Assembly (NCBI GenBank): GCA_034096865.1
Contig: JAWQFJ010028913.1
Coordinates: 62,001-126,000 of the forward strand
Direction of reading: 5' to 3'
Length of the DNA stretch: 64,000 bases
From: Theodoxus fluviatilis
Lineage: Eukaryota > Mollusca > Gastropoda > Cycloneritida > Neritidae
The first letter of the stretch is position 1. Every line of letters begins with the position of its first letter. The position numbers and the translations under genes were made by a program. Shown piece by piece: positions 21,379 through 32,336 of the stretch. The notes beneath the pieces are model-generated. The model worked only from the letters and a program-made list of their open reading frames with translations, did not search any database and was not told where the DNA came from.

Positions 21379-21531
21379 GCTTTCTGTGGACCGCAGTGAT
21401 AGATGGTAGGGGGATTCTCAGGCATGGGGCTGAGGGGGGCTAGTCGAACAGGCGGTGGAGAGTGATGATGGGTTTTTAGCCTAGCACAAGCTTTCTGTGG
21501 ACCGCAGTGATAGATGGTAGGGGAATCTCAG
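21379..21531. repeat. Direct repeat pair in the LINE 5' UTR
   Basis: AGCTTTCTGTGGACCGCAGT and the following GATAGATGGTAGGGG occur at about 21380 and 21488, spaced by about 109 bases. This looks like a partial duplication of the 5' UTR, as in LINEs whose promoter monomers duplicate. Confidence 0.8.
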
Positions 21532-21990
21532 AGTCTGTTGGACGGATCAACTATCAGTATAGTTTCGGCGTTTCAAATGTTGGTGCCACCAGAAATGCTG
21601 ACCGAGATCTTTAAACCACTATGATTAAGAGGAGTTAATGGGTACACAGACTTGTGATAAGAAGATCATAATTTCTCGTAAACTGATGACTGGAAGGAGT
21701 TTTCAGAGTCGGTCAAATAGCTGTAACAAGCGATAATTTTGAAGGAGGCATCATGGCTCGCAGAGTGACGAAACTGTTGGCCAGTTGTAGGTAGGGTCCA
21801 GTTATAAATATGAGAAAGAGTCATTACTCACAATCTACGAGGAAGGCGATGTAGCACACACTTATGAAGAAGTTGGGAGTCTGATCTGGGAAATTCCGGC
21901 CATTTGAAGAGGATCTAACAGTAGAAAACTTCTGAGCTCGGTTCAACACCAAATGTAGCCGTAATGTAGCTTTGATATTTCTGCCAAGCC

Positions 21991-24301
21991 AGTGTTAGTA
22001 GCGAGATTTGTGTGGTGTATGGAAACCTGGAAGGAAAACCGAATGGTGAACCTTGTTTTCCTTCTTATAACGAAATGGACTTAGTAGAACGTTTGAGATG
22101 AGATTGAGCACATCTCGGTTCGTATTCAGCCACTGACCAATCCCCAGTGGACTTTTTAGAAGACGGACAAATGAGACAGCTCAATTAACTGATCAATGGA
22201 AAGATGACTGGTTGTGTGGACCGTTGATTGGTTGTTTGAAGTAAAATGCGACTCAAGACACTCTTCAGTGATGTGATTGGTCGAGGACAGCTAGTGGATT
22301 TTCGTTATCATATAAAAACCCGTGTTGTGGAATTATACGGTGTGCCCGTTGCAGCGTTTTCACAGGGACAGACTATGTGAGTATGGCGCCCTGTCTGAGA
22401 GTTCACCCGCTGAGCGAACTGTGAAAACCATTGAAGTTTCCTCCACTGAAAATAATGCCCAGTCGTCTACTTCAAGTGACTATGCGTAGTCAGGGTGTTG
22501 AATGGAGTTTCGCCCTCGCTCCCGCCCAGAGAGAGACAACGCTTAAGGTATCTCAAGTTCTCTTCTTTGAAAAGTCCCCTTTCCTACGTGAACTGCGCCA
22601 CTTTCTCCCTGTATTGAGGAAATGACTTCGGAGGTTCTCCGACGCATGAGAAGACGCCTGCGGGAAAGTTCTGACTGTCTCCATCGCCGCATCGACTTCG
22701 TCCATATTGCCTCGACCGTCCGGCCGGCTATCACGTCCGACGGATAATTGTCGTCTGCTCCATATCCTCCCGCCCATCCACGTTCGTCCCCTGAGCCTCT
22801 ACCTCTTCTCAAGCTCAAGTTCAAGCCAAGACATCGGTCTCCTCTACGTGAAACGAGAATAACGCCTGCCTCCTCTCCCTGCGAGGCATTTTCCCTTTAC
22901 ATTGTGGGTTGTGAAACGTGAATTCATACGCGGATAAATCCCCCCCCCCCCCCCACTCCCTCGCTCCAGTGTTGTGCTGCATACCTGTGCAGGCGAGAGC
23001 GCGCTCGCTGCTGATTGGCTGAACCCGGCAAGTCTCAGTTAAGTATGGTTTTCCTGGCTTGGCAGGCCACTTTATTTTAAGTATCATTTATTTTGGGGAA
23101 AGGTTTATTTTAATTAGCAATGCGTTTCAGGTTCTTTTTGATTCATTGAATATTGTGTCGAAAATTTCACTCATAACCTTTTGACTTATCCATGATTAAA
23201 GATCTTTTGAAGTTTGATTTTGGTATTCCCATACCTCATTTGTGGACGTATGTCATCATTGTCTGAATGAAGAATGGAAGGTGGCAAGTAGGTAATACAA
23301 GTTATCCCTAGACAGTAAACAAACCAAAGAAAAGATTAGACATCTTATACCTACTTGTGACACACACCCTGAGACCTCCAGCAGATGCTAAAATGAAGCA
23401 AACTTCAGTGTCAGGTCTGGCTGGCAAAACATTTTGCCTGAATTCATTATACAGACCATGGAAAAGAACATGGGACTTCCTTGGCTAAAGGTTGCACTCT
23501 TTGAGTGCTCTCTAGTTTGAGTATTCTCTCCTCTCTGGCCACCATCTGTCTCAAGAGACAATGGTTGATGATCAATAAAGGCTGTGGCTGACAGGGCCTG
23601 CTCTCAAGCAGTAGCCTCTCCCTCACTTGAAGCATGCAGATGCTGAGGCACACTGCATACGCAGGCACAGAGCTTACCAAGAATGTGCAGATAGCTCAGC
23701 TTGAGATGAGGCAAAGGCAGAAGTGTAGGCAGTAACATCTACTCCCCCCACACCCTATTCTATCACTAGTGCTAGGGTATCCAATCTGTAAGAGACATCC
23801 TCTTATGAATTTCTAGTCTCCACAGATCAACCAGAGACATGCTTGACTTGGCAGCAAGTTTGATACACACAGCACATAAACATCATCAGTTCCGTAAGGT
23901 GACCTTCATCCTTGATACTATACGCATACTCAATCAAAACTTACAAGGAAAACAGTTTCAGAATTAATAAAAATTTATTAACTTCCTTTAAAGAGTAATC
24001 ACAAAACCAAAGAGATCATACAGCTGATCTTCCGATTAATCTACAGCCATTCAATACCAAATTTGCAGTGTAAGGTGACAGAAAACTGCAGTACTCATGT
24101 GCATTAAACATTTCTGCTTTGGGAATTTTATATCTCCTAGCAACATAAATAGTGAGGATCAAGCAACCCTTTATAAGCTGCATGAACAAATGCACAAGTT
24201 GAACCTGCAATGATGTCATTTATATTTTAAAACATTTAACTATAATCTCTGCTCTGGATTCTAAGTGCACTCTTATTGTCAATTTATGCATGATGCTACA
24301 T

Positions 24302-24335
<34 letters not shown>

Positions 24336-24394
24336 CACATTCACGTACACACATACAAATACCTTGAGTTAAATGTTGTCCTAAAGACCCAGAG
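21991..24394. other. Non-coding stretch with a promoter-like patch
   Basis: No supported gene. ATTGG (inverted CCAAT) occurs near 22226 and 22277, TATAAAAA at 22311, and GTGAGT at about 22377. A run of C lies near 22940 and a (CA)n at about 24302-24332. Open frames on either strand show no domain. Confidence 0.45.
22277..22382 (+). promoter_or_regulatory. Possible orphan core promoter or LTR remnant
   Basis: An inverted CCAAT box is followed 34 bases later by TATAAAAA and then about 60 bases later by GTGAGT. Just after comes TGGCGCCC, which resembles a tRNA primer-binding start. Nothing coding follows that could be tied to it. Confidence 0.25.
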
Positions 24395-24600
24395 GTAAAC
24401 AATGGGCTCCCCTAGTACACACAGGGCAGGGAAGATGGGACAGCATGCATTTCATTGTTCACTGTCAATTCCTTTTCCTTTCTTTTCTATTTTTAGTGTA
24501 GGGTGGGCAGAAAAAAAACAGGGTCCGTCAGGTTACCATTACTATAAGTAATTTTTTTTGCCTTATAATTCATTCAAGTTTCATGTGCTTGAAAAGTCAA
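24395..24600. repeat. Dispersed repeat C, copy 1
   Basis: It shares GGGCAGGRAAGATG, GACAGCATGCA, a pyrimidine run and AGGTTACCAT-type words in order with 30245-30440. Both end in a T-rich tract. Element type unknown. Confidence 0.55.
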
Positions 24601-25251
24601 GTTATCTGAAAAGAACAGTAAAGTGTGAAGCCGTTTGAGGCCCGGACCCGGGGGGAAAGTTGCTGTATAAAATCACACCTTTGCCTTTCCTTTATGCGCG
24701 TACACAATTGATCCAAACTTTCCAAATCCACCCATTTGGATAGAAGTGACAACAAGTAGTCATACAGAGGTGATGCATCTCATTGTAGTAAACAAAACAC
24801 AGAATTATCACATCATGAAAACAGAGCAATGTTGCCGTGATGAAAAACCAGTGGTTCAAGCAACCACGTGAATGCTGTCCTACTGATCACAAATGTCATT
24901 ACTGTTTTTCTTCCAAATGTTGTCAATAGTTACTGGAAATACAAATTACAAGCTTTCACATTACAGTGGGACCTGCGAATAGCGACCCTCTAAATAGCGA
25001 CTACCCTCGCAATAGCGGCTGGTCAGAGCCGGCACGGATCGATTTCTTAAGAAAATTACCTCTAAATAGCGACTAACCTCGCTATTGCGAATAACGACCC
25101 CCCCTTGCCGGTCCCGATCGCTGTTTTTACTTGCGAATAGCGACTCTCTCTTCCCTGGGGCGGCATTTCGCGAAGTGTCTGCACCACACGGCCGTTCCCA
25201 GAGGTCGGTTTAGTTGAGCCGCGCTGACATGTATACAATGCTGGGGTCAGA

Positions 25252-25467
25252 AGTGGGTCAGGCAATCTAAAAATAACCTTTGCAGCCGATGAGCCTGCTC
25301 TAGAGCAAGTGAAAAGGCTGCTTGCCTTTGTCACTGTCAAAGGTGACAATGATGATGTGTCACAGGCCATGAAACTGAAAAGTTCTGTGGAAGAAATCAG
25401 ACTTAAAGAAAAATCCAAAGCCACTCAGAAGAACATCAGTGACTACATGCAGATCTCCTTAGTTTAG
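25252..25467 (+). pseudogene. Transposase C-terminal fragment
   Basis: The open frame reads ITFAADEPALEQVKRLLAFV and later ATQKNISDYMQISLV before TAG. The closing QKNISDYM resembles the short QTSITDYF-like tail common in pogo/Tigger transposases. The DNA-binding and DDE regions are absent, so it is a relic of an internal deletion. Confidence 0.55.
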
Positions 25468-25887
25468 CCAAAACTAGCCAAATTAATCCTCATTTTCACT
25501 TGAAGTGTGTACAATAAAATATTGAATGCCTTTAAAAATGGTTTTGTTGCCCTAGCTGTTAGGTTTCTCATGTCTTTTATTTTCTATCTACACATGTGCA
25601 TGTGTGTGTGCTTTGAAATGTGTTCTTGATCATGATTAGACTTATAGAAAAATCCAAAGCCAATCACAAGAACATCAGTGACTACATGTACATGTACATG
25701 CAGATCTCCTTAGTTTAGTCAAAACTAGCCAAATTAATCCTCATTTTAACTTGAAGTGTGTACAATAAAATATTGAATGCCTTTAAACATTGTTTTGTTG
25801 CCCTTGCTGTTTGTTTTCTCATGTCTTTTATTTTCTATCTACACATGTGCATGTGTGTGAGCTTTGAAATGTGTTTTTGATCATGAT
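25398..25887 (+). repeat. Two-copy tandem duplication of the transposon 3' segment
   Basis: Roughly 25398-25637 and 25638-25887 run in parallel (AGACTTA-AGAAAAATCCAAAG, AACATCAGTGACTACATG, GCAGATCTCCTTAGTTTAG, ATTGAATGCCTTTAAA, GATCATGATT) with few differences. The second copy has an extra (TACATG) expansion. The duplication arose inside the element. Confidence 0.9.
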
Positions 25888-26254
25888 TATGGTTGAACCT
25901 CCAAATAACACCCTACCTCGAAATAGCACCCCTTTTGGTTTGGTCCCAAGAGGGGTCGCTATTCGCAGGTTCCACTGTACACTCATTCTCACTGCTCAAG
26001 CTAAGAAAACTTTCAGAACACAAGCAATGCATTTTTCCTCCTTAACAGCATCTTCCTCAAAACAAAACAGAATTCTTTCACTGAAATTTTTCATAACCAG
26101 ACTCACTATCCAAAGATCCTTCCAATCCCAAGTCTTTCAGGAACATGTTCCTTCACAGATCACACAGGCAAACCCCAGTCTGGCCACACTGAAGCAGAGA
26201 GTTGGACAGTCTTCAACACACAGTGCTTTGTACAGGCAGGTCCATGGGATCCAT

Positions 26255-27120
<866 letters not shown>

Positions 27121-28384
27121 GATTGCTGGTGTGGGAGAACAAGCCATTCGATAAAAACACGTAACAAAATATTTTGGATGAAAGTTTGTCATATGACATT
27201 CTTACTGAGTAAAAATATCAATTAGATAATTTTAAATAGCTATTAGATTTTTTCTATGAGTTAAAACAAAACGTTTGGCAAATGTTTTTGTATCGACTGG
27301 TTTAGACTATCACTGTTGATAAAGAGCAGCTGCAAGTGCTCAAAACAAAGGCAATCGCTATACGGAACTACAGGTCCATTCAGTTCACAGCGACCAACAG
27401 GTTAGAACGTTGTATTTCGCACTCACATATTACTAAGTACCGAACTAAGATGACCGACCGAGCACTTCGAAAATTATTTATTTCATTCGAAGGGAATACG
27501 CACGAATCTAAACATGTACACCTGTGTTAGGTGTATCATACGTGCGAGCAGCTTGCGGTGAACTTCAACCTGCGTGCGCCTACTTGCTTTCGAATGTTAT
27601 ATTCCTACTTTGTGTATTTGCGTTAATGAACGAATACGTCTTTGCTGATTTGTCTGTACATTCGATTATACGGATATCTCTAGTCTCGGTCAATCCTGTC
27701 TTCACTTTCATTCCGTTGTGCAGCGACGTAGTGCATGTGATACTGATAGCCATATCATCATGTGTTAGTGATGTGGAACAACACAATGAATATTCTTTCG
27801 ATTATCATATCTTATTTTTAAAAAGAATTAGTACGATTTGTCGTATAGCTGCATGAGGAGGAAATTCCCCTTTCATACATATCGATCGGAGGAATAGACA
27901 TTAATAAACTCTTGAAAGATCAAGATTAAAGAAGAACGCGTTAAATTATCACAAGCAGGGGAAACAATGTCACAACCCGCCAAGTCTCCTTTCTCACTTT
28001 AAACTGTTTCTATTCCCACGTGTGCCCAACCTTTCGCCAAACCTCTGCTTTTCTGGGCCATTCACCCACTATCACATCATTTGAGTCATAATGTTTCCAT
28101 TAAATTTAAAATATTGAGAAAGAAACTGCACTTGTACAAATGATGCACATGACGGTATATGAAAACCTAAGCTAAGGGGAGAAATGCATTGTGTTTACTG
28201 AAAATAATATGCTCTGTATATTGTGATTCAACATGATTTGCTTAATGATGAATCAAGCAGAAAGCTACGTTTGTAATCTAAGGTAGAAAAGTGTGATAAC
28301 CAAGACAGTGAATTTGGGTGAAGAAATCTTTAGTATGATATTTGATATATAACTTGTTTATTAATTTAAAAATGCAATGTATAA
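27121..28384. other. Upstream flank of COA3, no gene seen
   Basis: AT-rich; presumably contains the COA3 promoter, but no TATA or CCAAT arrangement stands out. Short plus-strand frames (27336-27856) lack domains. Confidence 0.5.
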
Positions 28385-30071
28385 CTAATTTCTGAATGTA
28401 TGTTTCTTGTTATTGTTCTGGAGTGACAACACATTGTCATAAAATGTAAGTGCACCTAAAACCAACAGCACTTTCAGTTCAGTCTCTCTTAACCCTGAGA
28501 TGGGTTGTTGAGGCACCACTGATGACTTTCGGACAATCTTCCTCCATCGATCTCTATCCTCTGTGGCTTGCTGTGAGTCAGCAAAGGTCAAGCCTGTCCA
28601 CTCTTTGATGTTGTCTTCCCACCTCTTTCTCTGTCTGCCTCTCCTTCTCCCACCTGGTACGGTACCTTGCAGGATGGTCTTGGCCAGCCCACTGCCTCTT
28701 GACACGTGACTGTACCACTTCAGCTTTTTGCTTTTCACGCTTGAGAGCAGGTCTTTGTACTGTCCAAATGCTCTCCTGATCCTATTGCTGACTTCCTCAT
28801 TTGTGACATGGTCTTTATATGAGATGTTCAGAATCTTGCGGTAGCATCTCACCTCCAGGGCGTGTATCCATCTCTGTAGTTCAGATGTGAGTGTCCAGGA
28901 CTCGCATGCATACAAGAATACGGAGATGGCCAGCGTGCGCATGAGCCTGATCTTCGATGCAAGAGTGATATTTCTGTCACGCCATATTGGCTTCAACTTT
29001 GCCAATGCTGCTGTTGTTTGTGCTATCTTGGACACAATAGATCCCAGGTATTTGAAGTTGTTCACAGCTTCCAGTTTTTGGCCCTTCACTTTGATTTCCA
29101 TTTTGAAGCCCCGAGGGTTGTTCCTCATCACCTTGCTCTTCTCAGCGCTGATCTCCATGCCATATGCCTGTGAGATCTTGTCCAGGTGCTCGACAAGATT
29201 AGTCAGCTCCTCTTCACTGTCATCAGCAAAACGTAAGTTGGTGATCTTTCTGCCACAGATGCTGATTGATCCTTTGTGGTCTGCTAGGGCATCAGTCATT
29301 ATCCTTTCAAGGAAGAGGTTGAAGAGTGGGGGGGAGAGTAGACAGCCCTGTCTGACTCCGACCGTTGTCCTGAACCATTCGCCTGTGGTACCATTGAACA
29401 GGACTGCGCTGGTCGCTCTGTCATAGAGATGTTCGACGACTTTGATGATCTTGGAGCTGATGTTGTAGCTTCTCATTGTGTCCCACAGCGCAGCATGCCA
29501 GACTGTCAAATGCTTTCTTAAAATCTATAAAGACATGGTACAGATCTTGTTGGTGTTGTAGATGTTTCTCACACAGGACTCTCAGATTGAAGATCTGTTC
29601 GGTGGTGCTCCTACCTGGTCTGAAACCTGCCTGCTCTTCAGCAATGATTTTCTCTGCCTGAGGTTTTAATCTGTTCAGCAGTACTTTCAGCATGACCTTG
29701 CTGGGATGGCTGATGAGGCTGATTGTGCGGTAGCTCTGGCACATTTGCAGGTTTCCTTTTTTGGCCAATGTAATCACTAGGTACTGTGTCCACGGGGTTG
29801 GCCAATCTCCCGTCTGCCAGATCTTATAACAGATCTTTGTGAGTGCATCGATCATTGTGTCGCCTCCTGCCTGGATGAGTTCCCCTGAAATGTTGTCAAC
29901 CCCAGCTGACTTCCCTTTCTTGAGGGACTTAACCGCTGTCTCCACCTCTTCTTGAAGAATTGAGTAGTTGTCCTCCTCGGTAGTTTGAGGACAGTTCAGT
30001 ACTTTAGGATCTCCTTCAGTGTCATAGTTGTACAGCTCAGAGCAGCACTTTAAAGCATGCAATTTAATCAC
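28385..30071 (-). mobile_element. RTE-like LINE remnant
   Basis: Only reverse-transcriptase coding and the C-terminal region survive; the endonuclease and 5' part are missing upstream of 30071. Style (EEDNYSILQEEVETAVKSLK, GVDNISGELIQAGG, SISICGRKITNLRFADD, CESWTLT, GRRRGRQRKRWEDNI) is that of RTE-type elements common in molluscs. Confidence 0.8.
28430..30071 (-). pseudogene. Reverse transcriptase, frameshifted and with damaged active site
   Basis: The first segment (30071 to about 29490) runs from a pre-RT helix through EEQAGFRPGRSTTEQIF to the metal-binding FIDFKKAFDS. The frame then shifts and resumes as VWHAALWDTMRSYN with VGVRQGCLLSPPLFNLFLE. The catalytic block reads NLRFADDSEEELTNLV: relatives have several residues (of the IDGLA type) between ADD and the EEEL helix, so a small in-frame deletion removed part of the active-site hairpin. 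The C-terminal part ends GLRETELK. The copy is therefore dead in two independent ways. Confidence 0.8.
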
Positions 30072-30656
30072 ATGTCCATTTTTCCTTTAGGAAAAAAAAT
30101 TGTGGTTAAGGAAACTTGCCAGGAAAAAAAATCTGTAGGTCGACCTGACCTCTTTTTTTTCCTTTTAAAAAAAATTTCAAGAAGAGGCCAGATAAAATAA
30201 GAGTCAAAATTTCCCATTTGCTGAAACCACTTTTTGAAAATGCATAAATAGTGGATTCCTGAGTGCTGAAAGGGCAGGAAAGATGTGACAGCATGCAGTT
30301 TGTTGTTTACCATCAATTTCTTTCTTTTCTTTTTCCTTTTCTTTTTTTTTCAACATAAAAACAGGTTAGGGTTAGCAGGAAGAAAAAAACATTCTGTCAA
30401 GTTACCATAACAACTTTTCTTTTTTTTTAGCCTTAGTTTGGTGTGAGAAATACAGAGTGTGAAGCTCAGTCATTATCATTCTTTTAAGTTGCTTGCAGGT
30501 AATTTATGCCAACATGAACATCTTATTCTTTATTTGGTTTTCTTATGGGGACAATGACACAATAGAAGCCAATGCTAAGAATGGAGGAATGAATGCCAGA
30601 AGTCTTTCAGAGGGGACTATGCCATACTGACCTTGTGACCTTGACTTTCTCCTCAG
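30072..30656. repeat. Dispersed repeat C, copy 2, and T-rich spacer
   Basis: Within 30245-30440 the words GGGCAGGAAAGATG, GACAGCATGCAG and AAGTTACCATAA follow the order of the copy at 24395. Around it are several T runs. The end of the stretch is the pyrimidine-rich acceptor of the next gene. Confidence 0.5.
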
Positions 30657-32336
30657 AGGATGAGCTATGGGGAACTTTGGCAGCCAGAGCATGGTGGAGA
30701 AGCCTCAGACCGCCATGGACTTCTACCGCCAAGTGCTGGAGAGCCTCCCAGGTGACGTGTTGCACGTGTGCTCATACACCAAGTGGCTTCGGCAGCGGCG
30801 AAAAGTCTGTGGCTTCCTCGACAGGACAGACTATGACTCAGCCAGGGAGTCCCATCGCCGCCTTGGTGTCCTGGTGAAGCCGGACAACTGTGATGGCCGC
30901 TACTTTGACGTGTCCTGGAAGAGCAAATCAGAGCTGATACTCTTGGAGAAGGCATCCCGGTGGGCCTGCATCATCAAGGTAGTTGCCACCTTCTTCCTGC
31001 GGTAGTCGTTTGTGTGGCCTCAAGTCTCTACTGTCACCATCATCGCCAGTGATTAATTTAAGTGTAATACATGTATCACTCACACCTGGTTTGAAAACGT
31101 TGTCCTTTAAGATGTGAATATTTTTCCTTAAATTTTTTTTTAAGGATGCTTAAAGTGTCAATGCATTGAATGTTTGTTGATGAATACTTTTATGATAAAC
31201 TTGAGCCAACTATGACTATCAGTTGAAATGCAGTTTGCAGGTATTTTGTTTATGTGTATATCAGTGTCAGGCAAATATTTCTTGTTCTTGGTCTTGCTAA
31301 TAGAGACATCAGTGATTAAATGGTTTACATATGTCATTTCCTCTTTTAGGTGCCTCGAGTTCCTGTCCATGATGTCTTAGATCCAGTCTGGCTTCGGCGG
31401 TCACGTCACAATCGTCACAGGAGGGAATCCAGTGTCATCGGTTACCACGATGGGTTGGCTGTGGTGCAGGTCAACTGCGACAGGCACTACTCTGCCGGGA
31501 AGTTCTACGTTCTGGACTTCAACCAGAAGGCCTGCTTGGGCCACTTCATCATCACCTACCACACACGGCGCTGGTACGAGTGTTACATCTCGCCAGGATG
31601 CACCTGCATCCTCCTCCGGCCAGACCACCTGACGCGAGTGGTGGTCATGCCAGACGACTACAGCATCCACCACCTCACCTTCCTCCCAGAGTATGAGGCC
31701 GTGGAGGTGAGGACCATTCCTCCAATCCTGCGCCGCCATGTGCTCACCTTCAATGCCCTGCTGGGGGATGGGGCGGTGTTGCTGGGGTCGGGGCGTGGCA
31801 TAGAGGTGAGGCAGCTGCCAGACTGGTCTGTGGTTCACCAGGTCTCCAACCTGCCTCTTCCCGCCGACATCCAGCAACTGCGCTCCTCGCCCTTCGGGGA
31901 CTTCCTGGCAGCTCGATGTGTGCAGCCAGTGCACAGCAAGGAGTACTGGCTGAATGTTGTGGTGGTGCTCAGCTTCCCCTCCCTACAGGTGCTCATGCAG
32001 CTGGATGTCCGTGGCTGCTACTGGCCTGTGTCGGAAGTGGTCAACTTGCAGGTGTTTCCTCGCTTCTCCTCAGGAGAGGCCTGCCTTGCCGTCATGAAGA
32101 ACTGCAGCTACAAGCGCAAGGTTTTTGTCCACAAGCTACCTGTGGTGCAGTCCACGCTGAAGACTTTGTGTCGCCGTGTGATCATGCAGTTGATCTCTTC
32201 CAAGGACGTGGGGAAGCTCCCACTTCCCCCAAAGATCATCCACTTCCTGCAGTATCCAGAGGCCGTGCCCAAGATGGACTCTTCTATGCTTCGGGACTTG
32301 TTTCCTGATGGAGGGCTGCAGGAGCCTTCGCCCTGA
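30657..32336 (+). CDS. SOCS-box protein with possible N-myristoylation signal
   Basis: Coding exons are 30667-30978 and 31350-32336, giving 432 residues. The acceptor CTTTCTCCTCAG before 30657 implies an upstream non-coding exon. The N-terminus MGNFGSQS fits the N-myristoylation pattern (Gly2, Ser6). The middle is rich in beta-like segments (VIGYHDGLAVVQV, GKFYVLDFNQKACLGHF, CILLRPDHLTRVVVM), suggesting a beta-propeller-like fold; no WD repeats are evident. The C-terminus has a SOCS-box pattern: QSTLKTLCRRVIMQL, then LPLPPKIIHFLQY. SOCS boxes recruit Elongin B/C and Cullin 5, so a membrane-associated ubiquitin-ligase adaptor is likely. I do not recognise a named orthologue. Confidence 0.75.
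30667..30978 (+). CDS. SOCS-box protein exon 1
   Basis: 104 codons from MGNFGSQSMV to WACIIK. The donor is AAG followed by GTAGTT. The first ATG after the acceptor is used, and TGAGCTATGG is an acceptable start context. Confidence 0.78.
31350..32336 (+). CDS. SOCS-box protein exon 2
   Basis: The acceptor is TTCCTCTTTTAG; it begins VPRVPVHDVLD in phase 0 with the previous exon. 328 residues end GLQEPSP before TGA. GC content and codon use rise sharply compared with the flanks, which supports coding. Confidence 0.85.
   Translation: MPRVPVHDVLDPVWLRRSRHNRHRRESSVIGYHDGLAVVQVNCDRHYSAGKFYVLDFNQKACLGHFIITYHTRRWYECYISPGCTCILLRPDHLTRVVVMPDDYSIHHLTFLPEYEAVEVRTIPPILRRHVLTFNALLGDGAVLLGSGRGIEVRQLPDWSVVHQVSNLPLPADIQQLRSSPFGDFLAARCVQPVHSKEYWLNVVVVLSFPSLQVLMQLDVRGCYWPVSEVVNLQVFPRFSSGEACLAVMKNCSYKRKVFVHKLPVVQSTLKTLCRRVIMQLISSKDVGKLPLPPKIIHFLQYPEAVPKMDSSMLRDLFPDGGLQEPSP

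Larger units (their letters stand above)
18133..21979 (-). mobile_element. Complete LINE with restriction-like endonuclease
   Basis: One intact ORF (18334-21363) is bracketed by UTRs. The sequence TCTGCCAAGCC occurs at 18122-18132 and again at 21980-21990, exactly outside the proposed ends, which fits an 11-bp target duplication. That gives a 616-base 5' UTR and about 200 bases of 3' UTR. The 5' UTR holds two copies of a roughly 44-base segment (21379 and 21488), and the 3' UTR two copies of AAGTTTGAGC-GCAGTCGAA (about 18143 and 18176). No poly(A) tail was seen. The lack of frame damage suggests recent insertion. Confidence 0.8.
24964..25977 (+). mobile_element. pogo/Tigger-like transposon, internally deleted
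   Basis: The left end CAGTGGGACCTGCGAATAGC at 24964 is matched by the complement of CAGTGGAACCTGCGAATAGC ending at 25977, and both are flanked by TA, the Tc1/mariner-group target. The ends continue GACCCC-like for some bases. The interior retains only the end of a transposase (to 25467), and the segment after it is present twice. Further AATAGCGAC words lie subterminally on the left. Confidence 0.8.

Noticed and set aside
31401..31934. 177-codon minus-strand frame
   Set aside because: Antisense shadow of the SOCS-box exon, which has splice sites and domain evidence.
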